A stretch of 64,000 bases of DNA, from assembly GCF_000716335.1 (NCBI RefSeq), contig NZ_KL591003.1:382261-446260 (forward strand). Direction: 5' to 3'. Below are positions 17,772-26,102 of this stretch, piece after piece; the stretch's first letter is position 1; each line of letters starts with the position of its first letter. The DNA is from Streptomyces sp. NRRL S-118 (GTDB taxonomy: Bacteria > Actinomycetota > Actinomycetes > Streptomycetales > Streptomycetaceae). Under the pieces are notes generated by a model. It worked only from the letters and a program-made list of their open reading frames with translations. It ran no database searches and had not been told where the DNA came from. The translations under genes were made by a program, and so were the position numbers.

Positions 17772-18257
17772 TCAGACGGCGACCACATGAACGTCCGTCG
17801 GTGCGAGGACCGCGAGGTAGGCGTGGATGTCCGCAGGGTCGGTGGTGAAGATCACCGCGCTGCCGTGCCGGGCGGCTGCCAGAGCCACCCAGGCATCCAC
17901 CGCGTCCGGCCGCTTCTTCGCGGGCAGGGCCGCCCGGCCCAGGGCGGTGCCGATGCGCCGACAGTCCGCGAGGTCCGGGCCCGTCGCGCAGGCCAGGCAC
18001 TTGGGACGGCCGGCCTTCGTCTCCCGCATGGGCGGCTCGGACGTACGGGCCTGAGGGACGGTGCAGTCCTTCAGGACGCCGGACAGGGCGTGCACCAGCG
18101 CCGGCTGCGGGCGCCACACCTGGGCGAGGACCGGTCCGAGCACCAGCGCCCGGTGGGGAACCGTGCGCAGCCCCTCGTGGAGAGCCACCGCCTTCGCCTT
18201 GCGGTCGGCGAGCGCGATGAGCATGCCGGTGTCGTAGACCGGCACCCGTGCGCTCAC
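17772..18257 (-). CDS. PIN-domain ribonuclease, probable VapC-like toxin
   Basis: A 161-residue PIN-fold protein. The first acidic residue is in VPVYDTGMLIALADRK, and the C-terminal acids are in RPDAVDAWVALAA and IFTTDPADIHAYLAVL. The position that is often Glu (VLAEV) reads VLAQVWR, which I recall as usual in an actinobacterial PIN subfamily. The middle has an extra stretch with three Cys (KCLACATGPDLADC), unusual for VapC. The GTG start at 18257 overlaps the antitoxin stop by 4 bp, so toxin translation depends on antitoxin translation, as in vapBC operons. Expected action is Mg2+-dependent RNA cleavage. Confidence 0.8.
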   Translation of the reverse strand: MSARVPVYDTGMLIALADRKAKAVALHEGLRTVPHRALVLGPVLAQVWRPQPALVHALSGVLKDCTVPQARTSEPPMRETKAGRPKCLACATGPDLADCRRIGTALGRAALPAKKRPDAVDAWVALAAARHGSAVIFTTDPADIHAYLAVLAPTDVHVVAV

Positions 18258-18583
18258 GCGGCATGCCCCGGACGGCGGCCCTGCCGGTCCTGGCCGTGGA
18301 CGAGTCCCAGGGCCTCCTCGACTTCGAGGCGTTCCTGCTCCGTCAGTTCCGCGGCCGGTTCCCGGGCGGGTTCGGCGGGCAGCCCGTCCGCTGCCCGCTC
18401 GGCCCGGGCGATGAGTGCGTCCACCTCGGCGAACTGTTCCTCTATGGCATCGCTCTCGGCCATCTGGCGCGTTGCGGCATGCACCAGGTACGCCGAGACG
18501 TCCATGCCCGCGCGTTCCGCGTGCTGCTTGATGCGTTCGGCCTGGTCCTGCTCCAAGCTGATGCTGATCCGCGTCTTCGCCAC
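18254..18583 (-). CDS. Ribbon-helix-helix antitoxin (CopG/VapB-like)
   Basis: A 109-residue protein whose N-terminus, VAKTRISISLEQDQAERIKQ, is a ribbon-helix-helix DNA-binding domain followed by a helix (AGMDVSAYLVHAATRQMAES). The C-terminal half is acidic and Ala/Glu-rich, as expected for a toxin-neutralising tail. GTG 18583 fits the domain boundary; upstream in-frame starts would add non-homologous sequence. There is no clear ribosome-binding site, and a TATTACG element lies about 10 bp upstream, so the transcript could be leaderless. It would autoregulate the operon and neutralise the PIN protein it overlaps. Confidence 0.8.
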   Translation of the reverse strand: MAKTRISISLEQDQAERIKQHAERAGMDVSAYLVHAATRQMAESDAIEEQFAEVDALIARAERAADGLPAEPAREPAAELTEQERLEVEEALGLVHGQDRQGRRPGHAA

Positions 18584-18995
18584 GAAGGCATCGTAATACG
18601 CGTATGACGGTAGTGCGAGTGCCGTGGATACGGGCGATGCGCGTCCGCCTCGCACGCCGGGCACGAGGGGGCAGTCCGCCATCACGTCCGGGGCCCCGGA
18701 TCACCCGCTCGGCCTCGTGAGAGCCCCTGTTGCACCACCGCGTGCGGTCAGTGCCGCCTGATGAAGGCCCCTGCCCGGCAGCGTTCTTGATGGACCGTCA
18801 GACATGGCGCGGCCCTGCTACGATGCCGCGATATTTGATCTTGCAGGTCGTTCACCGGTTGCGTGGCCCTCGCTCGTTTCCGGGTCCTGGTGCGTGTCCC
18901 ACCGGCCCAGCGGGATCCACAGCGGCTCGGAGAGCCGCTCGGGCGGCATCCGGTGCCCTGCCCCCGTACACGTCCCTCCCATGGTCGGAAAGGTC
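18584..18995. promoter_or_regulatory. Divergent intergenic region, toxin–antitoxin / secreted protein
   Basis: About 410 bp between the antitoxin and the secreted protein genes. It is lower in GC around 18815–18850 (GATGCCGCGATATTTGATC), which may hold a promoter for the plus-strand gene. No coding region is supportable; the upstream extension of the secreted-protein frame to 18804 lacks a ribosome-binding site and would bury the signal peptide. Confidence 0.4.
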
Positions 18996-20051
18996 ATGCC
19001 GAGAACACTCCGAATACTCTGCCTCGCGCTCCTCGCTGTCCTGGCGTCCGCGGTCCCGGCGCAGGCGGGCTCCGCGCTGCCGGGCGACAAGGCCAACTTC
19101 GTTGTCGCCACCGGCAACCTCACCGCGGGCGCCCGCACCAACTGGCTGCGTCTGGGCACGTACGCCTTCGACTCCGCGAACGGCACCGTCTCCGCCCGCA
19201 TGCACCTGTGGGAGCACGCCAGGCCGCAGGCCCGTGTCGGCACCGGGACCGTGCCCGGCGACTCCTGCTCCACGACATCCCTCTCCACGAGCGCCACGGT
19301 GGTGCGCGCCTGCGAGATCCAGACGGCGGGCGGCTTCACCGCCGATCCGAAGGACCTGCGCACCGGCACGTTCGAGATGCGGACCGAGACGGTCGGCGGC
19401 GTGGCCAAGCCGGTGCTGTGGATCTCCTGGAACACGACGACGGCGTGGACCGAGAAGTGGGTGGTGGAGACCTCGCCGGGGCTGGCCCGGCTGTCGTTCC
19501 TGTACTCCACCAAGGCCACGACCGGCTACGGCTACGGCAGCAACGCCGCGCTGAGCACCCGGCGGGCGATGTCCTCCGTGCAGGCGCACCCCGACCCGCT
19601 CACCCTGCAGGGCCAGACCTGGACCCACGACCAGGTCTCGTCCGCCGGCGGCGTGTTCCAGCACACGTCGTTCAGGACCTGCGACCGCACCAGCTGGTGC
19701 CTGACGATGCTGCAGCCGACGTCCGCGCGGGCCTGCCAGGCGACCGGCGGCTGCCCGACGTACGGCGGCGGCACGACCGCGAACGTCTCGTCGCTCCAGT
19801 ACTACCTGCAGAAGCTCTCCAGCACCGACCGGCGCGACACGCTGTGGCACTGGTGCACGTGCCTGGCGATGGAGCAGAACCGGACCTGCTACACGGGCAA
19901 CTCGCACGTGAAGCCGATGCTCCAGATCATCGACGATGCGGGCACCTTCCGCGGCTGGGTGGGTGTCGAGGCGTCGTTCTACCCGTACAGCGGCACGGAC
20001 CCGCGGGCCAACGACATGCTGGGCGTGTTCCGCATCGCCGACTGGGTCTGA
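18996..20051 (+). CDS. Secreted protein of unknown function
   Basis: A 351-residue exported protein. From ATG 18996 (GGAA 5 nt upstream) it begins MPRTLRILCLALLAVLASAV and then PAQAG, a standard Sec signal with an AQA cleavage site. The mature part is rich in Thr, Ser, Gly and Trp and suggests a beta-rich extracellular protein. At least eight Cys occur after residue 80 (for example CDRTSWCLTMLQPTSARAC and WHWCTC), implying several disulfides. I see no catalytic motif and do not recognise the family. It stands alone upstream of the glutathione peroxidase gene by 94 bp. Confidence 0.75.
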   Translation: MPRTLRILCLALLAVLASAVPAQAGSALPGDKANFVVATGNLTAGARTNWLRLGTYAFDSANGTVSARMHLWEHARPQARVGTGTVPGDSCSTTSLSTSATVVRACEIQTAGGFTADPKDLRTGTFEMRTETVGGVAKPVLWISWNTTTAWTEKWVVETSPGLARLSFLYSTKATTGYGYGSNAALSTRRAMSSVQAHPDPLTLQGQTWTHDQVSSAGGVFQHTSFRTCDRTSWCLTMLQPTSARACQATGGCPTYGGGTTANVSSLQYYLQKLSSTDRRDTLWHWCTCLAMEQNRTCYTGNSHVKPMLQIIDDAGTFRGWVGVEASFYPYSGTDPRANDMLGVFRIADWV

Positions 20052-20145
20052 CGGATCGGCCGGATCGGGGCGCGGTGCCGCCGGAGCGCGTGTTTTCATC
20101 GAGCCTGTCGGCATCGTGTCCCGTTACCCCCGATGAGGAGTCCAC

Positions 20146-20631
20146 ATGAGCCTGTACGACATCCCGCTGCGCACCCTGTCCGGTGAGGCGACGAGCCTGG
20201 CCGCCCACCGGGACAGGACGGTGCTGGTGGTCAACGTCGCCTCCCAGTGCGGTCTGACCCCGCAGTACGCGGGGCTGGAGCGGCTGCACAAGCAGTTCGC
20301 CGACCGCGGGTTCACGGTGCTGGGCGTGCCGTGCAACCAGTTCGGCGGGCAGGAGCCGGGCTCGTCCGAGGAGATCGCCACCTTCTGCTCGGCCACGTAC
20401 GGCGTGACGTTCCCGCTGCTGGAGAAGATCGACGTCAACGGCCCGGACCGGCACCCGCTGTACGCGGAGCTGACCCAGGTGGCCGACGCGGACGGCGCGG
20501 CGGGGGACGTGCAGTGGAACTTCGAGAAGTTCCTGATCTCCCCGCGCGGTGAGGTCACCCGCTTCCGTCCGGCCACCGACCCGGAGTCGCCGGAGCTCGT
20601 CGCGGCGGTCGAGGCGGCGCTGGGCGCCTGA
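20146..20631 (+). CDS. Glutathione peroxidase-family thiol peroxidase
   Basis: A 161-residue thioredoxin-fold peroxidase reducing hydroperoxides. The peroxidatic residue is Cys35 in NVASQCGLTPQY (Cys, not selenocysteine). The other catalytic residues are Gln in NQFGGQEPG and Trp-Asn in VQWNFEKFL. Bacterial Cys-type enzymes of this family generally use thioredoxin rather than glutathione; in an actinomycete lacking glutathione that is the likely reductant. GAGGAG precedes ATG 20146. Full family length. Confidence 0.95.
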   Translation: MSLYDIPLRTLSGEATSLAAHRDRTVLVVNVASQCGLTPQYAGLERLHKQFADRGFTVLGVPCNQFGGQEPGSSEEIATFCSATYGVTFPLLEKIDVNGPDRHPLYAELTQVADADGAAGDVQWNFEKFLISPRGEVTRFRPATDPESPELVAAVEAALGA

Positions 20632-20664
20632 CGCGCCGGATGGTGCGGGCGCGTCAGCGGGCGG

Positions 20665-20710
20665 GGCGGGCGGACCACAGGCCCGCCGCGCTGCCGGGCC
20701 GGTTCCGGCC
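20665..20710. terminator. Hairpins between convergent genes
   Basis: Two GC inverted repeats in the gap between gpx (plus) and the FtsX permease (minus): a 7-bp stem GGCGGGC/GCCCGCC at 20665–20671 and 20681–20687, and GGCCGG-TT-CCGGCC at 20697–20710. Either could act as a bidirectional, U-tract-free terminator. Nothing else is seen in 20632–20873. Confidence 0.45.
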
Positions 20711-20873
20711 GCGCCGCGGCGGGCGGCGCCAGGCCGACGAGTCCCACGGCGGCCGCCGGCGAGGCGACGACGGCGCCGGTCCGGCCCCGACCGCGGCGTG
20801 CGGTCCATGAGGAAGGGTGCATGGCTCCCCTCTCCTCAGGGGTCCGTCCTTCAGTACGGCACCGGGAGGATGC

Positions 20874-23201
20874 TCACGCGACCGCGCTGAGGGTGTCCGC
20901 GAGGCGGTGCCGGGCCGCGCGGGCCGCGGGCAGGGCCGTCAGGGCGATCGCCCCGAGCACGGCGGCCGCGGCCAGCAGCGCGAGCTGCCCCAGGGGCGGG
21001 GCGTGGGCGATGCCCGCGCCGATGCCGGTGGCGTGGGCCTCGCGGTCGATGAGCCAGTGGGCGAACGGCACGCCGACGGCCGTCGCGACGGAGGCGGCGG
21101 CGAGGGCGGTGCATCCGATGGCCGTCACGGTGACGGCCGTGATCTGGCGCGGCGACAATCCGATCGCCTTGAGGGCGAGCAGGTCGCGTTCGCCCTCGCG
21201 CAGGCTGCCGCCGATGGCGGTGGACAGTTCCGTGAGCCCGATGAGGGCGAGGACGCCGATCAGTCCGGCGACGACCCCGCGCAGTGCGGAGAGCCGGTCG
21301 GCCGGGTTGCTGACCTCGTGGATCTCCAGCCCGCCCGCCGATGCCTCGGCGAGTCCGGTGCGGACCGCGCGCGGGTCGGCGCCCGGGGCGAGCTGGAGCT
21401 GGTAGAGGGTGGGGCGCAGGGCGGGATCGTTCTCGCGAAGGGTGTCGAGCGAGGTGGAGATGACCCGGCCGCCGTTCTCCGGCTCGATGCTGCGGCCCAC
21501 CAGGTGCAGCACCTGGGGGTGGCCGCCGACCGTGACACGTACCCAGTCGCCGACGCGTACGCCGAGGAGGTCGAGCAGGCCCTGTCCGGCCACGGCCTCG
21601 TCGGGGCCGGTGGCCGGGCGGCCCTCCGCGATCGAGTACGGGTAGGGCTCCTCGCGGGTGCCGAGGCCGCGCAGCGCGATCGTGCCGGTCTGGCCGGGGA
21701 CGAGGGCCGCGACCTCCAGGCCCGGGTGAGCCGCCGTGACGCGCCGGTCGGCCTTCAGCAGCGCGGTCGCCTCGCGGTCGGTCAGGGCGGCGTCGGGGCG
21801 GGCGGTGAGCGCGGCGGCGAGGCCCAGCTGCTCGGGGCGGCTGTCGAAGCGCTCGATGGTGGTCCACGCGCCGAGCGCCACCGTGATCAGCAGCAGCGGC
21901 AGGGCGAGGCGGACGATGGTGGCGGGGGCGCGGCGCCCCCGTCCGAAGGCCCGGTGCCAGCCGAGGACGAGCGCGGGCGGTACACGCAGCCCGAGCGCCG
22001 AGCGGGCGGCCCGCGACAGCCCCCCACCGGGGGCCACGCCCGCGGGCAGGACCGGTACGGGCTCCACGCGCCCCGCCCGCCAGGCGGCCAGGCACGTCGC
22101 CGCCCCGATGAACAGCACGGCCGCCACGGGGACCGCGAGCAGCGCCGCGGCGTGCCCCGGCAGGCCCTGCCAGACCGCGACCGCGTCGCCGAGCCGGCCG
22201 GGCAGACGGCTGCCGAGCGTCTGGGTGAGCACGGTCGCGAGGGCCGCGCCGAGCGCCGCGAAGGCCAGGTGCTGGACGAGGAACACCCGCACGACCTGCC
22301 CGGGGGTGAAGCCGATGGCCTTGAGGACGGAGATGTCCCGCAGATGGCCGCGGACGCGGGTGCTGATGGCTCCGAACACGGCGAGCGCGGCGGCGATGAG
22401 CGCACCGAGGCCGAACAGGCCGAGGACCTGGCCGAGCAGCCGGGTGTCGCCCTGCGCCTCGGCCCGGGCCTGCTGCCAGGTGCTGACGTCCGTGACGGCG
22501 CCCGCGCCGAGCGCGGTCACGGCGCGCTGCACCGCGTAGCCGGTGTCGTCGGGGTCGTGCAGCCGCAGTCCCACGACCTGCCCGCCGGTGCGGTCGCCGG
22601 GTACGGTGCCCGGCAGGGCCCATACGGTGCCGGGCCGCTCACCGGGCCGGTAGCGCGGCTCGGCGGAGTCGGCGACGCCGAGCACGGTGAGGGTGCGGGG
22701 CGCCGGCCCGTCGGATTGCGGGCGCGCGGCGGCGGTGCCGGCCGGCAGGGTCAGGCGGTCGCCCGGTTCCGCCCACAGGGCGCGAGCCAGGCCCGTTTCG
22801 AGGACGACGCCGTCGGGGACGGCCGGGTCGAGCCACCGTCCCGCGGCCAGGAGCGGACGGCCGGTCGCGGGGGGCTGGGCGCCGGCGGCGCGCAGCTCGA
22901 CGCCGGCGCGGGCGCCGCGCGAGGCGAGGGTGGTGGTGGCGGTGCGGTACGGGCCGGTGACGGTGTCGACACCGTCGAGGGCGGCGAGCCGGGACGTCTC
23001 GGCCGACGGCCCGGTGTGGATCACGACGTGCGCGCCGCGTGACTGCGCGAAGATCCGCTGCCAGGGGTTGGTGGCGTAGCCGAAGAGCGCCGTCGCCAGC
23101 AGCAGCGAGGCGACGATCCCGGCGGTCGCGGCGACCATGAAGAGCGCCTCGCCGCGGTGCGTCCGCAGATCGGCGTGCGCCCAGCGCAGCATCGCCCGCA
23201 C
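20874..23201 (-). CDS. FtsX/MacB-like ABC permease
   Basis: A 775-residue permease with the double-FtsX architecture. There is an N-terminal membrane segment (ALFMVAATAGIVASLLLATA), a large extracytoplasmic domain (about residues 60–270), a block of TM helices (about 270–400), a second external domain, then C-terminal TM helices (about 640–760). The FtsX signature-like VLKAIGFTPGQVVRVF and LLALKAIGLSPRQITAV occur in the two halves. GTG 23201 lies 11 nt after GAAGGA. It follows the ATPase gene by 6 bp in the PadR-ATPase-permease operon. Such systems move lipids, peptides or antibiotics, or transmit envelope signals; the cargo is not evident. Confidence 0.9.
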   Translation of the reverse strand: MRAMLRWAHADLRTHRGEALFMVAATAGIVASLLLATALFGYATNPWQRIFAQSRGAHVVIHTGPSAETSRLAALDGVDTVTGPYRTATTTLASRGARAGVELRAAGAQPPATGRPLLAAGRWLDPAVPDGVVLETGLARALWAEPGDRLTLPAGTAAARPQSDGPAPRTLTVLGVADSAEPRYRPGERPGTVWALPGTVPGDRTGGQVVGLRLHDPDDTGYAVQRAVTALGAGAVTDVSTWQQARAEAQGDTRLLGQVLGLFGLGALIAAALAVFGAISTRVRGHLRDISVLKAIGFTPGQVVRVFLVQHLAFAALGAALATVLTQTLGSRLPGRLGDAVAVWQGLPGHAAALLAVPVAAVLFIGAATCLAAWRAGRVEPVPVLPAGVAPGGGLSRAARSALGLRVPPALVLGWHRAFGRGRRAPATIVRLALPLLLITVALGAWTTIERFDSRPEQLGLAAALTARPDAALTDREATALLKADRRVTAAHPGLEVAALVPGQTGTIALRGLGTREEPYPYSIAEGRPATGPDEAVAGQGLLDLLGVRVGDWVRVTVGGHPQVLHLVGRSIEPENGGRVISTSLDTLRENDPALRPTLYQLQLAPGADPRAVRTGLAEASAGGLEIHEVSNPADRLSALRGVVAGLIGVLALIGLTELSTAIGGSLREGERDLLALKAIGLSPRQITAVTVTAIGCTALAAASVATAVGVPFAHWLIDREAHATGIGAGIAHAPPLGQLALLAAAAVLGAIALTALPAARAARHRLADTLSAVA

Positions 23202-23207
23202 GGCCGG

Positions 23208-23969
23208 TCAGTCCTTCAGTTCGTTCAGTTCGAGCACGCCGGACAGGCCGCGGCCGCGCGAGGGGGCGCCGCCGAGTTCGGCGTCGTCGGCGATGCGGCC
23301 GTCGAAGAAGCTGATCACGCGGTCCGCGGCGCTGGCGAGCCGTGCGTCGTGCGTGACGAGGACGATGGTCTGGCCGCGCTGGTGGAAGCGGGTCAGCAGT
23401 CGCATCACCTCGCGGGTGCCCTTGCTGTCGAGGCTGCCGGCCGGTTCGTCGGCGAGCAGCAGCCGGGGCTGGTTGACCAGCGCCCGGGCGAGGGCCACGC
23501 GCTGCTGCTGGCCGCCGGAGAGTTCGCCGGGCATGCTGCGCTCCTTGCCCTCCAGGCCCAGCTCGGCCAGCAGCTTCTCGCGCTCGGCGCGGGCCTGGCG
23601 GGCGGTGCGGCCGGCGAGCAGGGCGGGCAGCTCGATGTTGTCGGCGACCGTCAGGTTCGACACGAGGTTGAAGAACTGGAAGACGATGCCGATGCGCCGG
23701 CGCCGCTCCACGGCCCAGCGGGCCTCGCTGTAGCCGTCCGTGCACTCGCCGTCGAGCCACAGGGATCCGCTGTCGGGACGGTGGAGCCCGCCGAGGAGGT
23801 GCAGCAGCGTGGACTTGCCGGCGCCGGAGGGGCCGGTGACGGCGACGAACTCGCCGCGCCGGACGGTCAGGTCGACGCCGCGTACGGCGTGCGCGGGCGC
23901 GCCCTCGCCGTGGTGGGTCTTGACGAGTCCCTCGGCGCGCAGCAGGGGTATGGGGGCGGCGTCCGTCAT
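23208..23969 (-). CDS. ABC transporter ATPase (LolD/MacB type)
   Basis: A 253-residue ATPase with Walker A GPSGAGKSTLL, Q-loop IVFQFFNLVSNLTV, signature LSGGQQQRVALARAL, Walker B LLLADEPAGSLD and H-loop VLVTHDARLA. The NLVSNLTVADNIELP stretch is typical of LolD/MacB ATPases that pair with FtsX-type permeases such as the next gene. It overlaps the PadR gene by 4 bp (ATGA), so the operon is padR-ATPase-permease. It carries a short acidic/Gly-rich C-terminal extension. Confidence 0.95.
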   Translation of the reverse strand: MTDAAPIPLLRAEGLVKTHHGEGAPAHAVRGVDLTVRRGEFVAVTGPSGAGKSTLLHLLGGLHRPDSGSLWLDGECTDGYSEARWAVERRRRIGIVFQFFNLVSNLTVADNIELPALLAGRTARQARAEREKLLAELGLEGKERSMPGELSGGQQQRVALARALVNQPRLLLADEPAGSLDSKGTREVMRLLTRFHQRGQTIVLVTHDARLASAADRVISFFDGRIADDAELGGAPSRGRGLSGVLELNELKD

Positions 23970-24481
23970 TGCAGCTCCTCCAGTTCCTCCTGGCAGCGTT
24001 CCAGCCAGTCGAGGTCGGCCTGCAGGTGCAGCATGGCGCCCTCGATCAGCAGGTGGGCTATGCGGTTGTCCCGGTCTTCGGTGGCGGCCAGCTTGGACAG
24101 GTTGCGCATGGTGTTGAGGTACTCGCGGCGCTGTCTGTTGATGAGGGCGATCTGGTCGGCGAGACCGGTCCGGGGTGCCAGGGCGAGCTTCATGAAGAAC
24201 TCGTCCCGGACCCGGGGTTCGTCCGCCGTCTCCTCGAACCAGGCGCGCAGCGCTTCCTGCCCGGCGTCGGTGAGGCGGTAGATCTTCTTGTTGGGCCGGC
24301 TCTCCTGGGCGATCTCCTCGCCCTCGATCAGCCCGGACTTCTCGAGCCGGCCGAGCGTGACGTAGATCTGGCCGACATTGGTGGGAGGGTACGCGGAGCC
24401 CAGCAGCTGCTCAAGGTCCTGCTTGAGCTCGTAGCCATGGGCGGGGCCCCGGGCCAGCAGCGCGAGGAGGGGAAGGCGCAC
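23966..24481 (-). CDS. PadR-family transcriptional repressor
   Basis: A 171-residue regulator. The N-terminal winged helix (LLALLARGPAHGYELKQDLE, NVGQIYVTLGRLEKSGLI, then YRLTDAGQEALRAWF) is typical PadR, followed by a C-terminal helical dimerisation domain. GTG 24481 follows GGAGGAGG at ideal spacing. It is first in an operon with an ABC exporter, so it most likely represses that operon and releases DNA when the exporter's substrate or a related compound binds. The intergenic region upstream carries a 15-bp imperfect palindrome at 24535 that could be its operator. Confidence 0.92.
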   Translation of the reverse strand: MRLPLLALLARGPAHGYELKQDLEQLLGSAYPPTNVGQIYVTLGRLEKSGLIEGEEIAQESRPNKKIYRLTDAGQEALRAWFEETADEPRVRDEFFMKLALAPRTGLADQIALINRQRREYLNTMRNLSKLAATEDRDNRIAHLLIEGAMLHLQADLDWLERCQEELEELQ

Positions 24482-24534
24482 CCGTGCTGTCCTCCTCCGC
24501 GTGCTCCAATGTGATGTGGGCTCTAGTATCGCCC

Positions 24535-24549
24535 ATGCCTAACGGGTAT
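24535..24549. promoter_or_regulatory. 15-bp palindromic operator candidate, copy 1
   Basis: ATGCCTAACGGGTAT, an imperfect inverted repeat around AAC, in the divergent promoter between padR and the solute-binding protein gene. Thirteen of 15 positions match the reverse complement of the perfect palindrome at 25912–25926. It could bind the adjacent PadR or an unlinked sugar regulator. Confidence 0.5.
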
Positions 24550-24603
24550 ACATGCCCTGATGCCGGACGAAGGTGTACGGCGGTGGTGCTCAGGGAGGAA
24601 CCT

Positions 24604-25875
24604 ATGCGGTGGATACGCGCCGCCGGTAGGGGTCTCCTGGTACTGGCGGTCGTCCTGTGCGGTCACGCCGCCTCGGCCGGGCCGGGGGACGGCGGGCGTG
24701 ACGACGGGCGCGGGCCCATGACGCTGGCCACCGCCGCTGACCTCACCGGTTACCTGGGGCCCGTGCTGGAGGGATGGAACCGCACGCACCCCGGCGAGCG
24801 GGTCAGCCTCGTGGAGCTGCCGGATTCGGCGGACGAGACCCGCGCGCAGATGATCACCGATCTGAAGTCGGGCGGGGGCCGCTTCGACGTCCTCAACATC
24901 GATGTCGCGTGGACCTCGGAGTTCGCGGCGGCGGGCTGGATCGCGCCGCTGGAGCGCGACCGCTTCCCGCTGCGGAGCTTCCTGCCGCCCGTGGTGGACA
25001 CGGCGACGTACGACGGGAGGCTGCACGCGGTCCCGTACGTCACCAACGCGGGGATGCTCTTCTACCGCAAGGACGTCCTCGACGGCGAGGGCGAGCGCCC
25101 CCCGCGCACCTGGGCCGAGCTGGAGCGGCAGGCGCGGACGATCGCCCCCCGCCACGGGCTGGCGGGCTACGCGGGGCAGTTCCTGCCGTACGAGGGTCTG
25201 ACGGTGAACGCCGCGGAGGCCGTGTACTCGGCGGGCGGCACGATCCTGGGCGACGACGGCGAGCGGGTGACGGTGGACTCCGCCGCCGCCCGCTCCGGCC
25301 TGGGCTTCCTGGCCCGGGGCGTCCGTGACGGCTGGATCCCGCGCGAGGCCCTGACCTTCAAGGAGGAGGAGTCGCGCCAGGCGTTCCAGGACGGCCGGCT
25401 GCTCTTCCTGCGCAACTGGCCGTACGCGTACGCCGGCGCCTCCGGCCCCGGGTCCGCCGTCGCGGGGAAGTTCGGCGCCGTGCCGCTGCCGGGCCCGGAC
25501 GGGCCCGGGACGAGCGTGCTGGGCGGCTCGAACCTGGCCGTCAGCACCCATGCGCGCCACCCCAGGTCGGCGCGCGACCTGATCGCGTACCTCACGAGCG
25601 AACAGGTGCAGCGCCGGGTCCTGACCGAAGGCGCGTTGCCGCCCGTGCGGGCTGCGCTGTACACGGATCCCGCGCTGGTGCGCGCGTTCCCGTACCTGCC
25701 CACGCTGCGGGCCAGCGTGCTCGCGGCGGAGCCGCGCCCGAAGAGCCCGCACTACGAGCAGGTGAGCCTGGCCGTGCAGGCCGTGGCACACGACGTGATG
25801 GCGCAGCACCAGACGCCCGAGGCGGCGGTGCGCCGGCTGGCCGCCGAGCTCGCGGCGATCGCCCGCCGCCGCTGA
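24604..25875 (+). CDS. Extracellular solute-binding protein (sugar ABC family)
   Basis: A 423-residue binding protein. ATG 24604 follows GGGAGGAA. The signal peptide reads RGLLVLAVVLCGHAASA; no good lipobox is present, so it may be released or anchored through its signal rather than lipid-modified. The mature part has the family-1 binding protein fold: FDVLNIDVAWTSEFAAAGWI, AVPYVTNAGMLFYRKDVL, RLLFLRNWPYAYA and LGGSNLAVSTHARHP, resembling trehalose/maltose-type binding proteins. No permease follows directly; the nearest are in the alpha-glucoside operon downstream. It is divergent from padR and flanked by two copies of a 15-bp palindrome. Confidence 0.85.
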   Translation: MRWIRAAGRGLLVLAVVLCGHAASAGPGDGGRDDGRGPMTLATAADLTGYLGPVLEGWNRTHPGERVSLVELPDSADETRAQMITDLKSGGGRFDVLNIDVAWTSEFAAAGWIAPLERDRFPLRSFLPPVVDTATYDGRLHAVPYVTNAGMLFYRKDVLDGEGERPPRTWAELERQARTIAPRHGLAGYAGQFLPYEGLTVNAAEAVYSAGGTILGDDGERVTVDSAAARSGLGFLARGVRDGWIPREALTFKEEESRQAFQDGRLLFLRNWPYAYAGASGPGSAVAGKFGAVPLPGPDGPGTSVLGGSNLAVSTHARHPRSARDLIAYLTSEQVQRRVLTEGALPPVRAALYTDPALVRAFPYLPTLRASVLAAEPRPKSPHYEQVSLAVQAVAHDVMAQHQTPEAAVRRLAAELAAIARRR

Positions 25876-25911
25876 GCTCGCGCCGCCGCTCTCTCCACCA
25901 GGGCTCAATAC

Positions 25912-25926
25912 ATACCTGTTAGGTAT
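25912..25926. promoter_or_regulatory. 15-bp perfect palindrome, operator copy 2
   Basis: ATACCT-GTT-AGGTAT, 37 bp after the solute-binding protein stop and 177 bp before the alpha-glucosidase start. Perfect 6-bp arms, near-identical (inverted orientation) to the site at 24535. It is too weak and T-poor to be a convincing terminator, so a protein-binding site is preferred. Confidence 0.5.
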
Positions 25927-26008
25927 CAGCATCCGGGCCGACCCGCCTCAAAAGCCGGGTCAAACCAGGACATGAACCCCCGCCACCCATTTCGTTGCTG
26001 CACATTCA

Positions 26009-26047
26009 TTGACACCCTCTCGTCATCGCTACTTAACATGCATGCAT
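26009..26047 (+). promoter_or_regulatory. Possible promoter with ATGCATGCAT palindrome upstream of the sugar operon
   Basis: TTGACA at 26009–26014 matches the -35 consensus, and TAACAT at 26034–26039 fits a -10, though spacing is long at 19 bp. A perfect 10-bp palindrome ATGCATGCAT at 26038–26047 overlaps the -10/start region and could be an operator. The region is notably A/T-rich for this genome. Confidence 0.4.
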
Positions 26048-26102
26048 AACCGCTACCCGCTCTGGGTGGCGTGCACCCCTTCACGAAGAAACAGGTCAAC
26101 GG

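Noticed and set aside
20636..20822. Possible short secreted peptide on the minus strand beginning near 20822
   Set aside because: The frame runs on into gpx antisense and has no usable ribosome-binding site.
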